NCBI GenBank assembly: GCA_023301395.1
Contig: JALZUY010000219.1
Span: forward strand, 1 to 7,267
From: Nonlabens sp.
GTDB lineage: Bacteria; Bacteroidota; Bacteroidia; Flavobacteriales; Flavobacteriaceae
DNA length: 7,267 nucleotides
Direction: 5' to 3'
Part shown: in pieces, positions 1 through 5,954 of the stretch
Numbering within the stretch: position 1 is the first letter of the stretch
How the letters are laid out: each line of letters opens with the position of its first letter
The notes under the pieces: model-generated
The model's database searches: none
What the model saw: only the letters and a program-made list of their open reading frames with translations
What the model was told of the DNA's origin: nothing
Position numbers and translations under genes: made by a program

Positions 1-10
1 AATGCTTTAA

Positions 11-88
11 TCATAATTCGGATAGAATTATAAAGTATACTAGACTAACGAGGCCAATACCTATAAAGGTGAGTTGTAAAGAATCCAT
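11..88 (-). CDS. Possible 25-residue single-span membrane micropeptide
   Basis: A short reading frame from an ATG (bases 88-86) to a TGA (13-11) encodes 25 residues starting MDSLQLTF and ending FIILSEL. Residues 6-22 form one hydrophobic stretch long enough to span the membrane, with no positive charge and acidic residues at both ends. It lies on the same strand as the flavoenzyme gene, 49 bases beyond its stop. No Shine-Dalgarno sequence or clear promoter box precedes it, which is not informative in Bacteroidota. I do not recognise the family. It could equally be a chance frame in AT-rich DNA; conservation in relatives would decide. Confidence 0.25.
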   Translation of the reverse strand: MDSLQLTFIGIGLVSLVYFIILSEL

Positions 89-105
89 TAAGATGTAAAA
101 TTATG

Positions 106-140
106 TAAAGTAATACCTAAATATTTGATAGGTTACTTTA
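106..140 (-). terminator. Weak hairpin at the end of the flavoenzyme gene
   Basis: TAAAGTAA (106-113) pairs with TTACTTTA (133-140) and CCTA (116-119) with TAGG (129-132), leaving a two-base bulge and a nine-base loop. The structure includes the stop codon of the amine oxidase gene (138-140). It is AT-rich and is followed on the minus strand by a mixed A/T stretch rather than a clean T-run, so termination is possible but unproven. Confidence 0.3.
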
Positions 141-1196
141 TAAATTATTAATGAAGTTGAAAACAGACTTAGCTCTTCTTACAGCACCTTCCATATAACC
201 AGCATATTGTGATGAAGTTTCTGTTCCTGCAATGAATAACTTATTATTTAAGTACAACTCATTGTAGATAGAATGGCTGTTGTTTTTATGTGGTGATAAA
301 AATCGATTATAAGGTAGATGTGTATATTTTTCTTGAGACCAACTTTGCTCATTATATGAAGTGAAATCAAGAGCTTCTTTACCTAGAAAGGTTACGAGTT
401 GTTTCAATATCATTTCTTTGCGATGCGATGGCGATTCTTGACTCCATGAATCATTTATAAAACCAGCAAGAGCAAACTTATCTTCTTCATAATTAGTATG
501 GTCATAAAGCTCTGTAAATGGTCCTATATTACTAAAACAAGAACCAGAAAATCCATTTTCTTTCCAAAACGGTTTGCTGTACGATAGACCAATCTTCATG
601 GAGTCTGCCATCCAGGTGTGTGTTTCCTTTGCGATATCAACTAAAGAAGCTGGTAGGCTAGGAGTAAACTCCATATTGTTAACTAGTAATCGCGGCGGAA
701 TAGTTGAAATCACTAAATCTGCTATATAAGTTGATTTTGATGTCGTTAATTTAATTTGACTTTCAATTTCTTCCAGTATTGTAACTGGCTCATCAAGTTT
801 TAATTCTTCTGTATTTAAGAATTCTGATAATCTCTCAATTAAAGAATGCGTTCCTCCAGCGATACGATAACTAGGTTCCTGATTTTCCGGTAATTTGAAC
901 AATTGTGGCGGTTGACTGGCCATGGATTGATAATACCCATTACCCGTAGCAAATTGTTGATGAATAGGAATTTGTAATTCATTGAGTAGATCAAGAATTG
1001 CTGTGTTTTGATTCCACAACCATGCAGGTCCCAAGTCAATAAATGTATGATCTATAGTTTGTTGTGTTAGTATTCTTCCTCCTAAACGATCACGAGCTTC
1101 AATTACTGTGATTTGATAATCACTTTTTTTGAGCAAGTAGGCTAGTGTAAGACCACATAATCCTGCTCCTAGAATGGTGATATTTTTATTTCTCAT
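138..1196 (-). CDS. FAD-dependent amine oxidase family oxidoreductase
   Basis: This is a flavoprotein of the amine oxidase (monoamine oxidase-like) superfamily, 352 residues and probably cytoplasmic, as no signal peptide is visible. The N-terminal Rossmann fold shows GAGLCG (10-15), E33 for ribose binding, and the RLGGR motif (37-41). MDSLQ-like features are absent; instead a MADSMKIGLSYSKPFW segment (196-211) places K201 where the active-site lysine of monoamine oxidases sits, and W286 lies in the region before the C-terminal FAD motif GTETSSQYAGYMEGAV (324-339). The covalent-flavin cysteine of mammalian MAO is missing, so FAD should be bound non-covalently. It is shorter than classic MAOs (about 450-520 residues) but both FAD motifs are present, so it looks intact. 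The substrate cannot be told; alternatives are a carotenoid/protoporphyrinogen-type oxidoreductase. The ATG start directly precedes the first beta strand. It follows the SDR gene by 62 bases. Confidence 0.85.
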   Translation of the reverse strand: MRNKNITILGAGLCGLTLAYLLKKSDYQITVIEARDRLGGRILTQQTIDHTFIDLGPAWLWNQNTAILDLLNELQIPIHQQFATGNGYYQSMASQPPQLFKLPENQEPSYRIAGGTHSLIERLSEFLNTEELKLDEPVTILEEIESQIKLTTSKSTYIADLVISTIPPRLLVNNMEFTPSLPASLVDIAKETHTWMADSMKIGLSYSKPFWKENGFSGSCFSNIGPFTELYDHTNYEEDKFALAGFINDSWSQESPSHRKEMILKQLVTFLGKEALDFTSYNEQSWSQEKYTHLPYNRFLSPHKNNSHSIYNELYLNNKLFIAGTETSSQYAGYMEGAVRRAKSVFNFINNL

Positions 1197-1204
1197 AAAT
1201 GAAA

Positions 1205-1240
1205 AAGCAAGGTCTTAATAATTAAATTAAAACCTTGCTT
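1205..1240 (-). terminator. Hairpin with T-run after the SDR gene
   Basis: AAGCAAGGT (1205-1213) pairs with ACCTTGCTT (1232-1240); after one mismatch five more A/T pairs follow (1215-1219 with 1226-1230), leaving a six-base loop. On the minus strand the stem ends in a run of five T, as expected for an intrinsic terminator of the SDR transcript, 18 bases after its stop codon. It ends only eight bases before the ATG of the amine oxidase gene, so it would also occupy that gene's leader if transcription reads through. Confidence 0.7.
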
Positions 1241-1258
1241 AAAAGTATTTAGATATTC

Positions 1259-2005
1259 TTAATTTCTACCAGCGCGCACTCCACCATCAGTATCCCATAT
1301 AGCTCCAGTTACCCAAGAAGCCTTTTCAGATAATAGGAATGTAATTGTATTAGAAACATCTTGTGCCGTACCATTTCTACCTATAGGGTGAAAAGCATTG
1401 AAACCTTCAAGCGCTGTAGCAGCTTCTTCAGATCCGCCAAAAACGCCATCATAAACAGGAGTATGAACTACCGCTGGAGATACTGCATTTACACGTATGT
1501 TATGATCTGCAAGTTCCATTGCAAGATGTTGTGTTAAAGAATGTAATCCAGCTTTTTGCATAGAATAAGCACTAGAAGGAGTCGCTTTAACAGCTTGTTT
1601 TGCCCACATCGCACCTATGTTAACGATAGATCCACCTTTTGTTTCTTTCATCTTATTTGCAACTGCTTGAGTGATAAAAAAGAATCCACGGTTTAAGTCT
1701 TGATAAGAATCATAATCAGATACCGTATGATCAAGAAACGGTTTAGGACCGAAGATTCCAGAAGCATTTACTAAATAATCTACATTTTCTAGGTTGCTCA
1801 CAGAATTTCTAAAGTTTTCAACCTCAGATTTATTAGTGATATCTACTTTGTGCTTGAATAGATTAGGAGCATCTGCCACTTTATCTGTATTACGACCTAC
1901 AATATGCACGTGTGCACCTTGATTTAATAGATCTTGTGCAGTTGCATTTCCTATTCCACTTGTTCCACCTATTACGATGGCTACTTTGTTTTTAAATTCT
2001 GACAT
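1259..2005 (-). CDS. SDR family NAD(P)-dependent oxidoreductase
   Basis: A 248-residue classical short-chain dehydrogenase/reductase, a usual length for the family, that would oxidise an alcohol or reduce a carbonyl with NAD(P)H in the cytoplasm. The cofactor loop GGTSGIG is at 13-19, R38 after the second strand suggests NADPH preference, NASG (80-83) is the structural NAG motif, and Y147-SMQ-K151 is the catalytic YxxxK. The C-terminal part keeps RVNAVSPAVVHTP (171-183) and the GAIWDTDGG ending (234-242). The position of the usual catalytic serine (after NIG, 129-131) is alanine 132, which is odd. The start ATG is well placed before the first strand. A palindromic operator ends 14 bases upstream of the start, so the neighbouring TetR protein very likely controls it. 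Substrate unknown. Confidence 0.92.
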   Translation of the reverse strand: MSEFKNKVAIVIGGTSGIGNATAQDLLNQGAHVHIVGRNTDKVADAPNLFKHKVDITNKSEVENFRNSVSNLENVDYLVNASGIFGPKPFLDHTVSDYDSYQDLNRGFFFITQAVANKMKETKGGSIVNIGAMWAKQAVKATPSSAYSMQKAGLHSLTQHLAMELADHNIRVNAVSPAVVHTPVYDGVFGGSEEAATALEGFNAFHPIGRNGTAQDVSNTITFLLSEKASWVTGAIWDTDGGVRAGRN

Positions 2006-2019
2006 AATAAAAGTTTAAA

Positions 2020-2043
2020 TAAAGACAGAATAGTCTGTCTTTA
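2020..2043. promoter_or_regulatory. TetR operator in front of the SDR gene
   Basis: A perfect inverted repeat with 10-base arms, TAAAGACAGA and TCTGTCTTTA, separated by four bases. Its core (2023-2040, AGACAGAATAGTCTGTCT) matches 15 of 18 bases of a second palindrome in front of the tetR gene. Size, symmetry and location 14 bases from the SDR start fit a TetR-family repressor site. It has no T-run, which argues against a terminator of the tetR gene. Confidence 0.8.
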
Positions 2044-2062
2044 AAGGGTTAAATAAAAATGA

Positions 2063-2623
2063 TTAAATAATTTTTTGACATAATTGTTTTGAAGAGATAA
2101 TAGGCCAGGAGTCTTTATGTAAATGACTCTCAGATACCGCTGCTTCATATAATAAGTATATTTGTTTTGCTATTATAAAACTTTCTTGAATATCAATTTC
2201 CTCAATATTTTCATTGATAAGCTGTTCTATGAATCTTATGAAATCTCTTTTCTGCGTTTGAATCTCTACTAGGATAAGTTTATTATCTCTAGAGATTTCG
2301 GCAACGGTTTTAATACACCAGCAGCCGTTGAATTCATTTTTTTTAAAAAATAACTCGAGGAAATCAAAAATAGCAATAACTCGATCTTTACCAATCGGTT
2401 TAGCATTACAAAAAGTAGCAATCTGTTTAAGAAAAGTTACATTCTTATATTTTAAATAAGCGATACAAATTTCTTCTTTGGATTTAAAATGATTGTAAAG
2501 TGTGGCCTTTGCCACGCCAGAAGTTGCAATTATCTCATTAATTCCAGTAAGGTTATAACCGTTCTGATAAAACAACTGAGAGGCTGTTTCTATAATATGC
2601 TGTTTAATTTCTGATCGTTTCAC
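2063..2623 (-). CDS. TetR/AcrR family transcriptional repressor
   Basis: A 186-residue DNA-binding regulator. The N-terminal TetR domain spans about residues 5-52, with the helix-turn-helix at about 25-46 (TGINEIIATSGVAKATLYNHF). Residues 60-186 form the helical ligand-binding and dimer domain, which carries a GCWC segment (100-103) followed by E109; a GC...E pattern here is common in several TetR subgroups, and the cysteines could sense electrophiles or oxidants, though that is inference. The start codon is GTG (2623-2621): an in-frame stop lies 15 bases upstream and no ATG precedes the DNA-binding domain. Palindromes lie in front of this gene and in front of the SDR gene, so it probably represses itself and the SDR. 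It follows the RDD gene by 43 bases and precedes the SDR gene by 57. Confidence 0.92.
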   Translation of the reverse strand: MKRSEIKQHIIETASQLFYQNGYNLTGINEIIATSGVAKATLYNHFKSKEEICIAYLKYKNVTFLKQIATFCNAKPIGKDRVIAIFDFLELFFKKNEFNGCWCIKTVAEISRDNKLILVEIQTQKRDFIRFIEQLINENIEEIDIQESFIIAKQIYLLYEAAVSESHLHKDSWPIISSKQLCQKII

Positions 2624-2627
2624 AATG

Positions 2628-2663
2628 CAAATATACAGCTATTTTTCAAAAAACAGACAAGTC
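2628..2663 (-). promoter_or_regulatory. Bacteroidota-type promoter of the tetR gene
   Basis: On the minus strand TATATTTG (2635-2628) matches the Bacteroidota -7 box TAnnTTTG exactly. A TTG that could serve as the -33 element lies 22 bases upstream, in the middle of the palindromic operator at 2651-2668, so repressor binding would block it. Only four bases separate the box from the GTG start, which implies a leaderless or nearly leaderless mRNA. Confidence 0.55.
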
Positions 2664-2668
2664 TGTCT
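2651..2668. promoter_or_regulatory. TetR operator in front of the tetR gene
   Basis: AAACAGACAAGTCTGTCT, an imperfect palindrome (core ACAGAC-AA-GTCTGT), identical at 15 of 18 positions to the core of the site in front of the SDR gene. It overlaps the last two bases read of the RDD stop codon and covers the putative -33 element of the tetR promoter, as expected for autorepression. Confidence 0.78.
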
Positions 2669-3233
2669 ATTTTTTATGTTCGATTACTTTAGTTTTAGAA
2701 AAAATATCATGAAAACCATCCTTCATAAATGCAAATGATAAAGCCTCGAGAGGTATAAAACGACAGGCTGTTCTCATTAAGATTTCTCCTAAACTTGGTT
2801 TTTCGTTTTTCTCTGTTACGACAATAGTTCCCGTAAATATCTTACCCAAAGTCTTATTCCAAATTCCTTCTTGAATTGCATAATAAGCAAACATTAATAA
2901 CCCTATCCAGAGTTTTCTATAGTTATTCCAGTTGAGGTTGATTCGTAACCCATCAAAACTATCGACTATGAATTCAATAAGAAATATGAGTAATGCCATT
3001 ATAAAAGAGTCAAACAAGTAATTGATGAATCTTAATTTATTGCTAGCTCTATTATCTATCACTTTCTCTTTTTTAGAAAGTCTGTGATAAGCAGCTCTAT
3101 CGTTGATGTATAGATAAGTATCTAGTCCTCGTTGCTCTGCAATGCACTGTGCTTGTTGAGCTTCTAGTAAGGAATATGATTCCTTATCATCAGTTATGAT
3201 GTTGAGGATTTCTAGGTCGGTTAATGAGTCCAA
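2667..3233 (-). CDS. RDD family inner-membrane protein
   Basis: A 188-residue protein of the RDD family, small membrane proteins of mostly unknown or transport-linked role. Residues 1-40 form a soluble segment (EILNIITDDKESY, then LLEAQQAQCIAEQRGL) of a kind I recall in front of RDD domains in flavobacteria. The RDD domain follows: RFINYLFDSFIM (68-79) with the conserved R68 and D75 at the first membrane segment (about 69-91), a second segment at about 106-122, then the NKTLGKIFTGTIVV block (126-139) and R154/R158 with the GFHDIFSKTKVI ending (173-184). The start is TTG (3233-3231), one base after the peptidase stop; an in-frame TGA lies 15 bases upstream and no ATG occurs before the domain. 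It is probably co-transcribed and translationally coupled with the peptidase. Confidence 0.85.
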   Translation of the reverse strand: MDSLTDLEILNIITDDKESYSLLEAQQAQCIAEQRGLDTYLYINDRAAYHRLSKKEKVIDNRASNKLRFINYLFDSFIMALLIFLIEFIVDSFDGLRINLNWNNYRKLWIGLLMFAYYAIQEGIWNKTLGKIFTGTIVVTEKNEKPSLGEILMRTACRFIPLEALSFAFMKDGFHDIFSKTKVIEHKK

Positions 3234-3234
3234 T

Positions 3235-4683
3235 TTATTTGGTAATCATATAGTCACTCAGTTCCATTTCTTTCCACATTTCATTATGTAATGGTTGTAG
3301 TGCATCACTACCACTAACTTCCTCATATCTAAAGTGTGATTTATTAAAACTAGGTCTACCATTTGTCATAATATCTTGTAGACAAGCAGCAAGCAACGGT
3401 TCATTAATATCTCCTAGAATCCCTAAGTTTTCAAAATCTTCTCTCAAGGAAATATCAGGAACTAGTCCATCAAAATAATCTGTAAAACCAGCGCTGTTGA
3501 TACTTCTTAAAACGAGTGGTTGTAAAGCATAGCGGTGAGCAGGATTTGCTCCAGATCTTCCAAAGTCACTACTATCATATAAGGTAATACTTGCCTGAAA
3601 TTTACCAGCAGTATCATCACCTACTTGTATCACATCTACATAAGGCTCTAGCGCTGCAATAACGAGTTCACTGGCACTTGCGCTACTAGAAGTGGTAATT
3701 ACATGAACTTTAGAAAGTCCAAGAGTATTCAATGTAGATCCTGCGTTAGTTGTCGTTTTAAAGAAATTAGTCAATCGGTCGGGTTGATTGTTTTCAAAAA
3801 AGGTCTGTACGTCTGGATTCCATTCTTCGGTAGAGAAGATGTCTGTGGTAGATTGTCCAGATATAAGGCTTCCTAAAATAATAGATGTATTCACAGATCC
3901 ACCACCATTGTATCTTAAATCAAGTACTAAGTGAGTTACTCCAGCAGACTGTAATTCACCAAAAGCATTATTTAATTGCTCATCAAAATTTGCTGTAAAA
4001 CTATTATACATTAAATATCCTATTTTTTGAGCACCTTGATCAATGATAGCGGTTCTGAAAATGGGATTTTCAGTAATTGATGATTTGTCTAAGTTGATGG
4101 TCATTCCATTACCTGTAGCTACTCCAGCGCTTAAGTCTGCTAGACCTATAGTATAAGAATCAGGTCTCAATAAAACACTGAAATTTTCTCGAGTCAATTG
4201 AATTCCATCTATTTCGTTAAAAACCATTCCTCGTTCTACACCTTCCATACTTGCGCTAGAATTAGGTAATACATAACGCACATAACCCCAGACATTTGTT
4301 GCACTTCCATCTTCACCTACAAGACCAAATTCCATTCCGTTGTTCAAGGTCGTACCTGCAAAAAGCTGTTCCAGCGCCACATAATCATCAACGATTACAC
4401 TAAAACGATCTGTAAATGGTCTGTCAAAAACGAGTGATTCAAAAAACTCGCCAGGAGTATTATAAACGCTGTGGAATTCTTCTAGCTCTGGAATAGTTGC
4501 AAAACGATCGTTTGCAAGATCTGGAACATCTGGTTTGTATAAATAAAAGGCGTTCATACCTCTATAGATAAAATTCTTTATGGAAGTAGCAGAGGCAAAA
4601 TTATCGTCATTATCTTTAAAACAGCTTACTGTAACTAGTACGGTAAGACACAATAGAATTAGACTTTTATAGGATTTCATCAT
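3235..4683 (-). CDS. S41 family (C-terminal processing type) peptidase lipoprotein
   Basis: A 482-residue envelope serine peptidase of family S41. The N-terminus is a lipoprotein signal with C21 as the lipidated residue (VTVSC), followed by FKDNDDN, an acidic stretch with a lysine that resembles the surface-export signal of Bacteroidota lipoproteins, so exposure on the cell surface is possible. A helical domain (about 30-110) and a PDZ-like segment (about 113-180) precede the catalytic core: DLRYNGGGS (255-263), the nucleophile S336 in SSSASASE (332-339), and K361 in GDDTAGK, exactly 25 residues later as in Tsp/CtpB, giving a Ser-Lys dyad. All key residues are present. Two ATGs stand in tandem (4683-4681 and 4680-4678); either may be used. 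It is the first gene of the minus-strand cluster, one base before the RDD gene. Confidence 0.92.
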   Translation of the reverse strand: MMKSYKSLILLCLTVLVTVSCFKDNDDNFASATSIKNFIYRGMNAFYLYKPDVPDLANDRFATIPELEEFHSVYNTPGEFFESLVFDRPFTDRFSVIVDDYVALEQLFAGTTLNNGMEFGLVGEDGSATNVWGYVRYVLPNSSASMEGVERGMVFNEIDGIQLTRENFSVLLRPDSYTIGLADLSAGVATGNGMTINLDKSSITENPIFRTAIIDQGAQKIGYLMYNSFTANFDEQLNNAFGELQSAGVTHLVLDLRYNGGGSVNTSIILGSLISGQSTTDIFSTEEWNPDVQTFFENNQPDRLTNFFKTTTNAGSTLNTLGLSKVHVITTSSSASASELVIAALEPYVDVIQVGDDTAGKFQASITLYDSSDFGRSGANPAHRYALQPLVLRSINSAGFTDYFDGLVPDISLREDFENLGILGDINEPLLAACLQDIMTNGRPSFNKSHFRYEEVSGSDALQPLHNEMWKEMELSDYMITK

Positions 4684-4752
4684 TGTATATAGCTTATAGG
4701 GATTAAAAATAGGGAAAAGCCTTAATTATAAGAGTGAATCTTTCTCTTTTAT

Positions 4753-4760
4753 CAAAGATA
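4753..4760 (-). promoter_or_regulatory. Possible -7 box of the peptidase gene
   Basis: On the minus strand TATCTTTG matches the Bacteroidota TAnnTTTG box, about 70 bases upstream of the peptidase start, giving a leader of some 60 bases. No TTG sits at the right distance for a -33 element, so the call rests on the -7 box alone. The box is inside a small inverted repeat (TTATC-AAA-GATAA, 4749-4761). Confidence 0.4.
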
Positions 4761-4824
4761 ACCGGCAATTATCACATTAATATAACGCAGAAAATCTCTT
4801 TATAGTTTGATTTATTGGAATTCT

Positions 4825-4838
4825 GCTTTCGCGAAAGC
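4825..4838. repeat. GCTTTCGCGAAAGC palindrome
   Basis: A perfect 14-base palindrome, GC-rich in an otherwise AT-rich divergent intergenic region, flanked by TTCT on the left and GAAAT on the right. From memory, near-identical elements recur in intergenic regions of marine flavobacterial genomes; only one copy is present in this window, so its repeat status is not shown here. It could be a protein binding site or a dispersed short repeat. The rest of 4684-4945 holds only the two promoter elements listed. Confidence 0.6.
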
Positions 4839-4899
4839 GAAATGTAAACACCCATCATTTCTACAAAAACGTGGATTATTTAAAAAAAATGAAACATCT

Positions 4900-4925
4900 T
4901 GTAACATTAAAATAGCATGCTCGTC
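4900..4925 (+). promoter_or_regulatory. ECF-type promoter of the sigma factor operon
   Basis: TGTAAC (4900-4905) and CGTC (4922-4925) are separated by exactly 16 bases, the classic layout of promoters read by group 4 (ECF) sigma factors, with AAC in the -35 and CGTC in the -10 element. Transcription would start near 4931-4934, about 12-15 bases before the ATG of the ECF sigma gene. This implies positive autoregulation. No second match was seen in front of the later genes of the operon, in line with a single promoter. Confidence 0.7.
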
Positions 4926-4945
4926 ATGATAGTAGAACCAATACA

Positions 4946-5455
4946 ATGAACCAACAAAAATTCATAGCTGTTTTTAAAGAAGTACAACATAAGATGTACT
5001 TTTTATCAAAACGCTTGCTTACCTCACATGAAGAGGCAGCAGACGCTGTGCAGGAAGTGATGGCAAAATTGTGGGAGAAACGCGATACGCTGGAAGAGGT
5101 CAAGAATAAAGAAGCATATGCCATGCAAATGGTGAAAAACTTCTCTCTAGATCGATTGAAAAGTAAGCAAGCGAGTCATTTAAGAATTGTACACAGCAAT
5201 TATGAAGATGATCACCGCAATGCACAACAAGAGATGGAGCGCGAGGCAAAAGTCACAATGGTACAAAACATGATTAATACCTTACCAGAGCAATATAAAA
5301 TGGTATTGCAGCTGCGAGATATACAACAATATGACTTTGAAGCTATAGAACGTATAATGGATATGAAGTCCACCGCAGTAAGAGTTACATTAAGTAGAGC
5401 ACGTAAAATGCTTAAAGAAAAAATAGAAGAACAATATCAAATAGAAATCGCATGA
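4946..5455 (+). CDS. ECF (group 4) RNA polymerase sigma factor
   Basis: A 169-residue sigma factor made only of regions 2 and 4, the ECF plan. Region 2 spans about residues 6-75, with the core-binding DAVQEVMAKLW (33-43) and the -10 recognition part around NKEAYAMQMVKNFSLDRLK (54-72). A charged linker (76-103) leads to region 4 at about 106-158, with NTLPEQYKMVLQLRD (111-125) and a helix-turn-helix ending STAVRVTLSRARKML (142-156). It would direct RNA polymerase to promoters such as the TGTAAC-N16-CGTC element just upstream of its own start. The stop overlaps the next gene (ATGA), so the two are translationally coupled, the usual arrangement of a sigma factor with its anti-sigma factor. The signal is unknown. 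Confidence 0.93.
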   Translation: MNQQKFIAVFKEVQHKMYFLSKRLLTSHEEAADAVQEVMAKLWEKRDTLEEVKNKEAYAMQMVKNFSLDRLKSKQASHLRIVHSNYEDDHRNAQQEMEREAKVTMVQNMINTLPEQYKMVLQLRDIQQYDFEAIERIMDMKSTAVRVTLSRARKMLKEKIEEQYQIEIA

Positions 5456-5919
5456 ACGAACTATTAAACAAATATTGGGAAGGACACACAAGTCTGGAAG
5501 AAGAGCGAGAGCTCAAGAATTACTTCAATGGAAATGAAGTAGCACCAGAGCACGAGATTTACCGCAGTGTCTTTAACACCTTTGAACTTGAAAATGAGTT
5601 GGAAAAGGAATTAAATTTTGACGCCTTTGCAAAACTTGCTCCTGTAGAAAAACAAGTAGATCGCTCCAAAGTGAGAGTTCTTAAAGGTCTAGGTATAGCA
5701 GCAGGATTTGCAGCCTTACTAGCACTCGGTTCTAATTATATAGGAACGGAACAAACTAAAGCAGATCTAGGAACATATGAAGATCCTAAAGAAGCTTATT
5801 ATGCGACAGTAGAGGCCTTACAACTTGTGTCATCTAAATTTAATAATGGTCGTAGTAACTTAAAGCCTCTAGAAGAAATTAATAACAAGACAGATAAAGT
5901 CTTTAAAATTAAAAAATAA
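5452..5919 (+). CDS. Single-span membrane protein, probable anti-sigma factor
   Basis: A 155-residue protein with a cytoplasmic N-terminal part (1-75; begins MNELLNKYWEGHTSLEEE), one membrane segment (about 76-97, GLGIAAGFAALLALGSNYI with preceding KVRVLK) and a C-terminal part of about 55 residues expected outside the inner membrane (ends KTDKVFKIKK). The N-terminal helices rich in E, L and N, the topology and the ATGA overlap with the ECF sigma gene all fit an anti-sigma factor that holds the sigma at the membrane. It has no FecR domain and no zinc-binding HxxxCxxC motif, so it is not a standard FecR- or ZAS-type factor. The outer part, EAYYATVEALQLVSSKFNNG (114-133), resembles proteins I recall next to DUF4252 genes in Bacteroidota. 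Function is inferred mainly from context. Confidence 0.7.
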   Translation: MNELLNKYWEGHTSLEEERELKNYFNGNEVAPEHEIYRSVFNTFELENELEKELNFDAFAKLAPVEKQVDRSKVRVLKGLGIAAGFAALLALGSNYIGTEQTKADLGTYEDPKEAYYATVEALQLVSSKFNNGRSNLKPLEEINNKTDKVFKIKK

Positions 5920-5954
5920 ATTTAAATAAACAAGAATCTCTTAAATACAAAAAC

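Noticed and set aside
839..1039. 66-codon open frame on the minus strand
   Set aside because: It lies wholly inside the amine oxidase gene in another frame; the amine oxidase frame has clear family motifs on both sides and this one shows no recognisable domain.
2020..2043. Palindrome as the terminator of the tetR gene
   Set aside because: There is no T-run of terminator type, and the same sequence recurs in front of the tetR gene, which fits an operator better.
4890..4895. TGAAAC as an alternative ECF -35 element
   Set aside because: The bases 16 further on are ATAG, not CGTC; the TGTAAC ten bases downstream has the correct partner.
4924..5124. 66-codon open frame on the minus strand
   Set aside because: Antisense to the start of the ECF sigma gene and its region 2; serine-rich low-complexity translation, no known domain.
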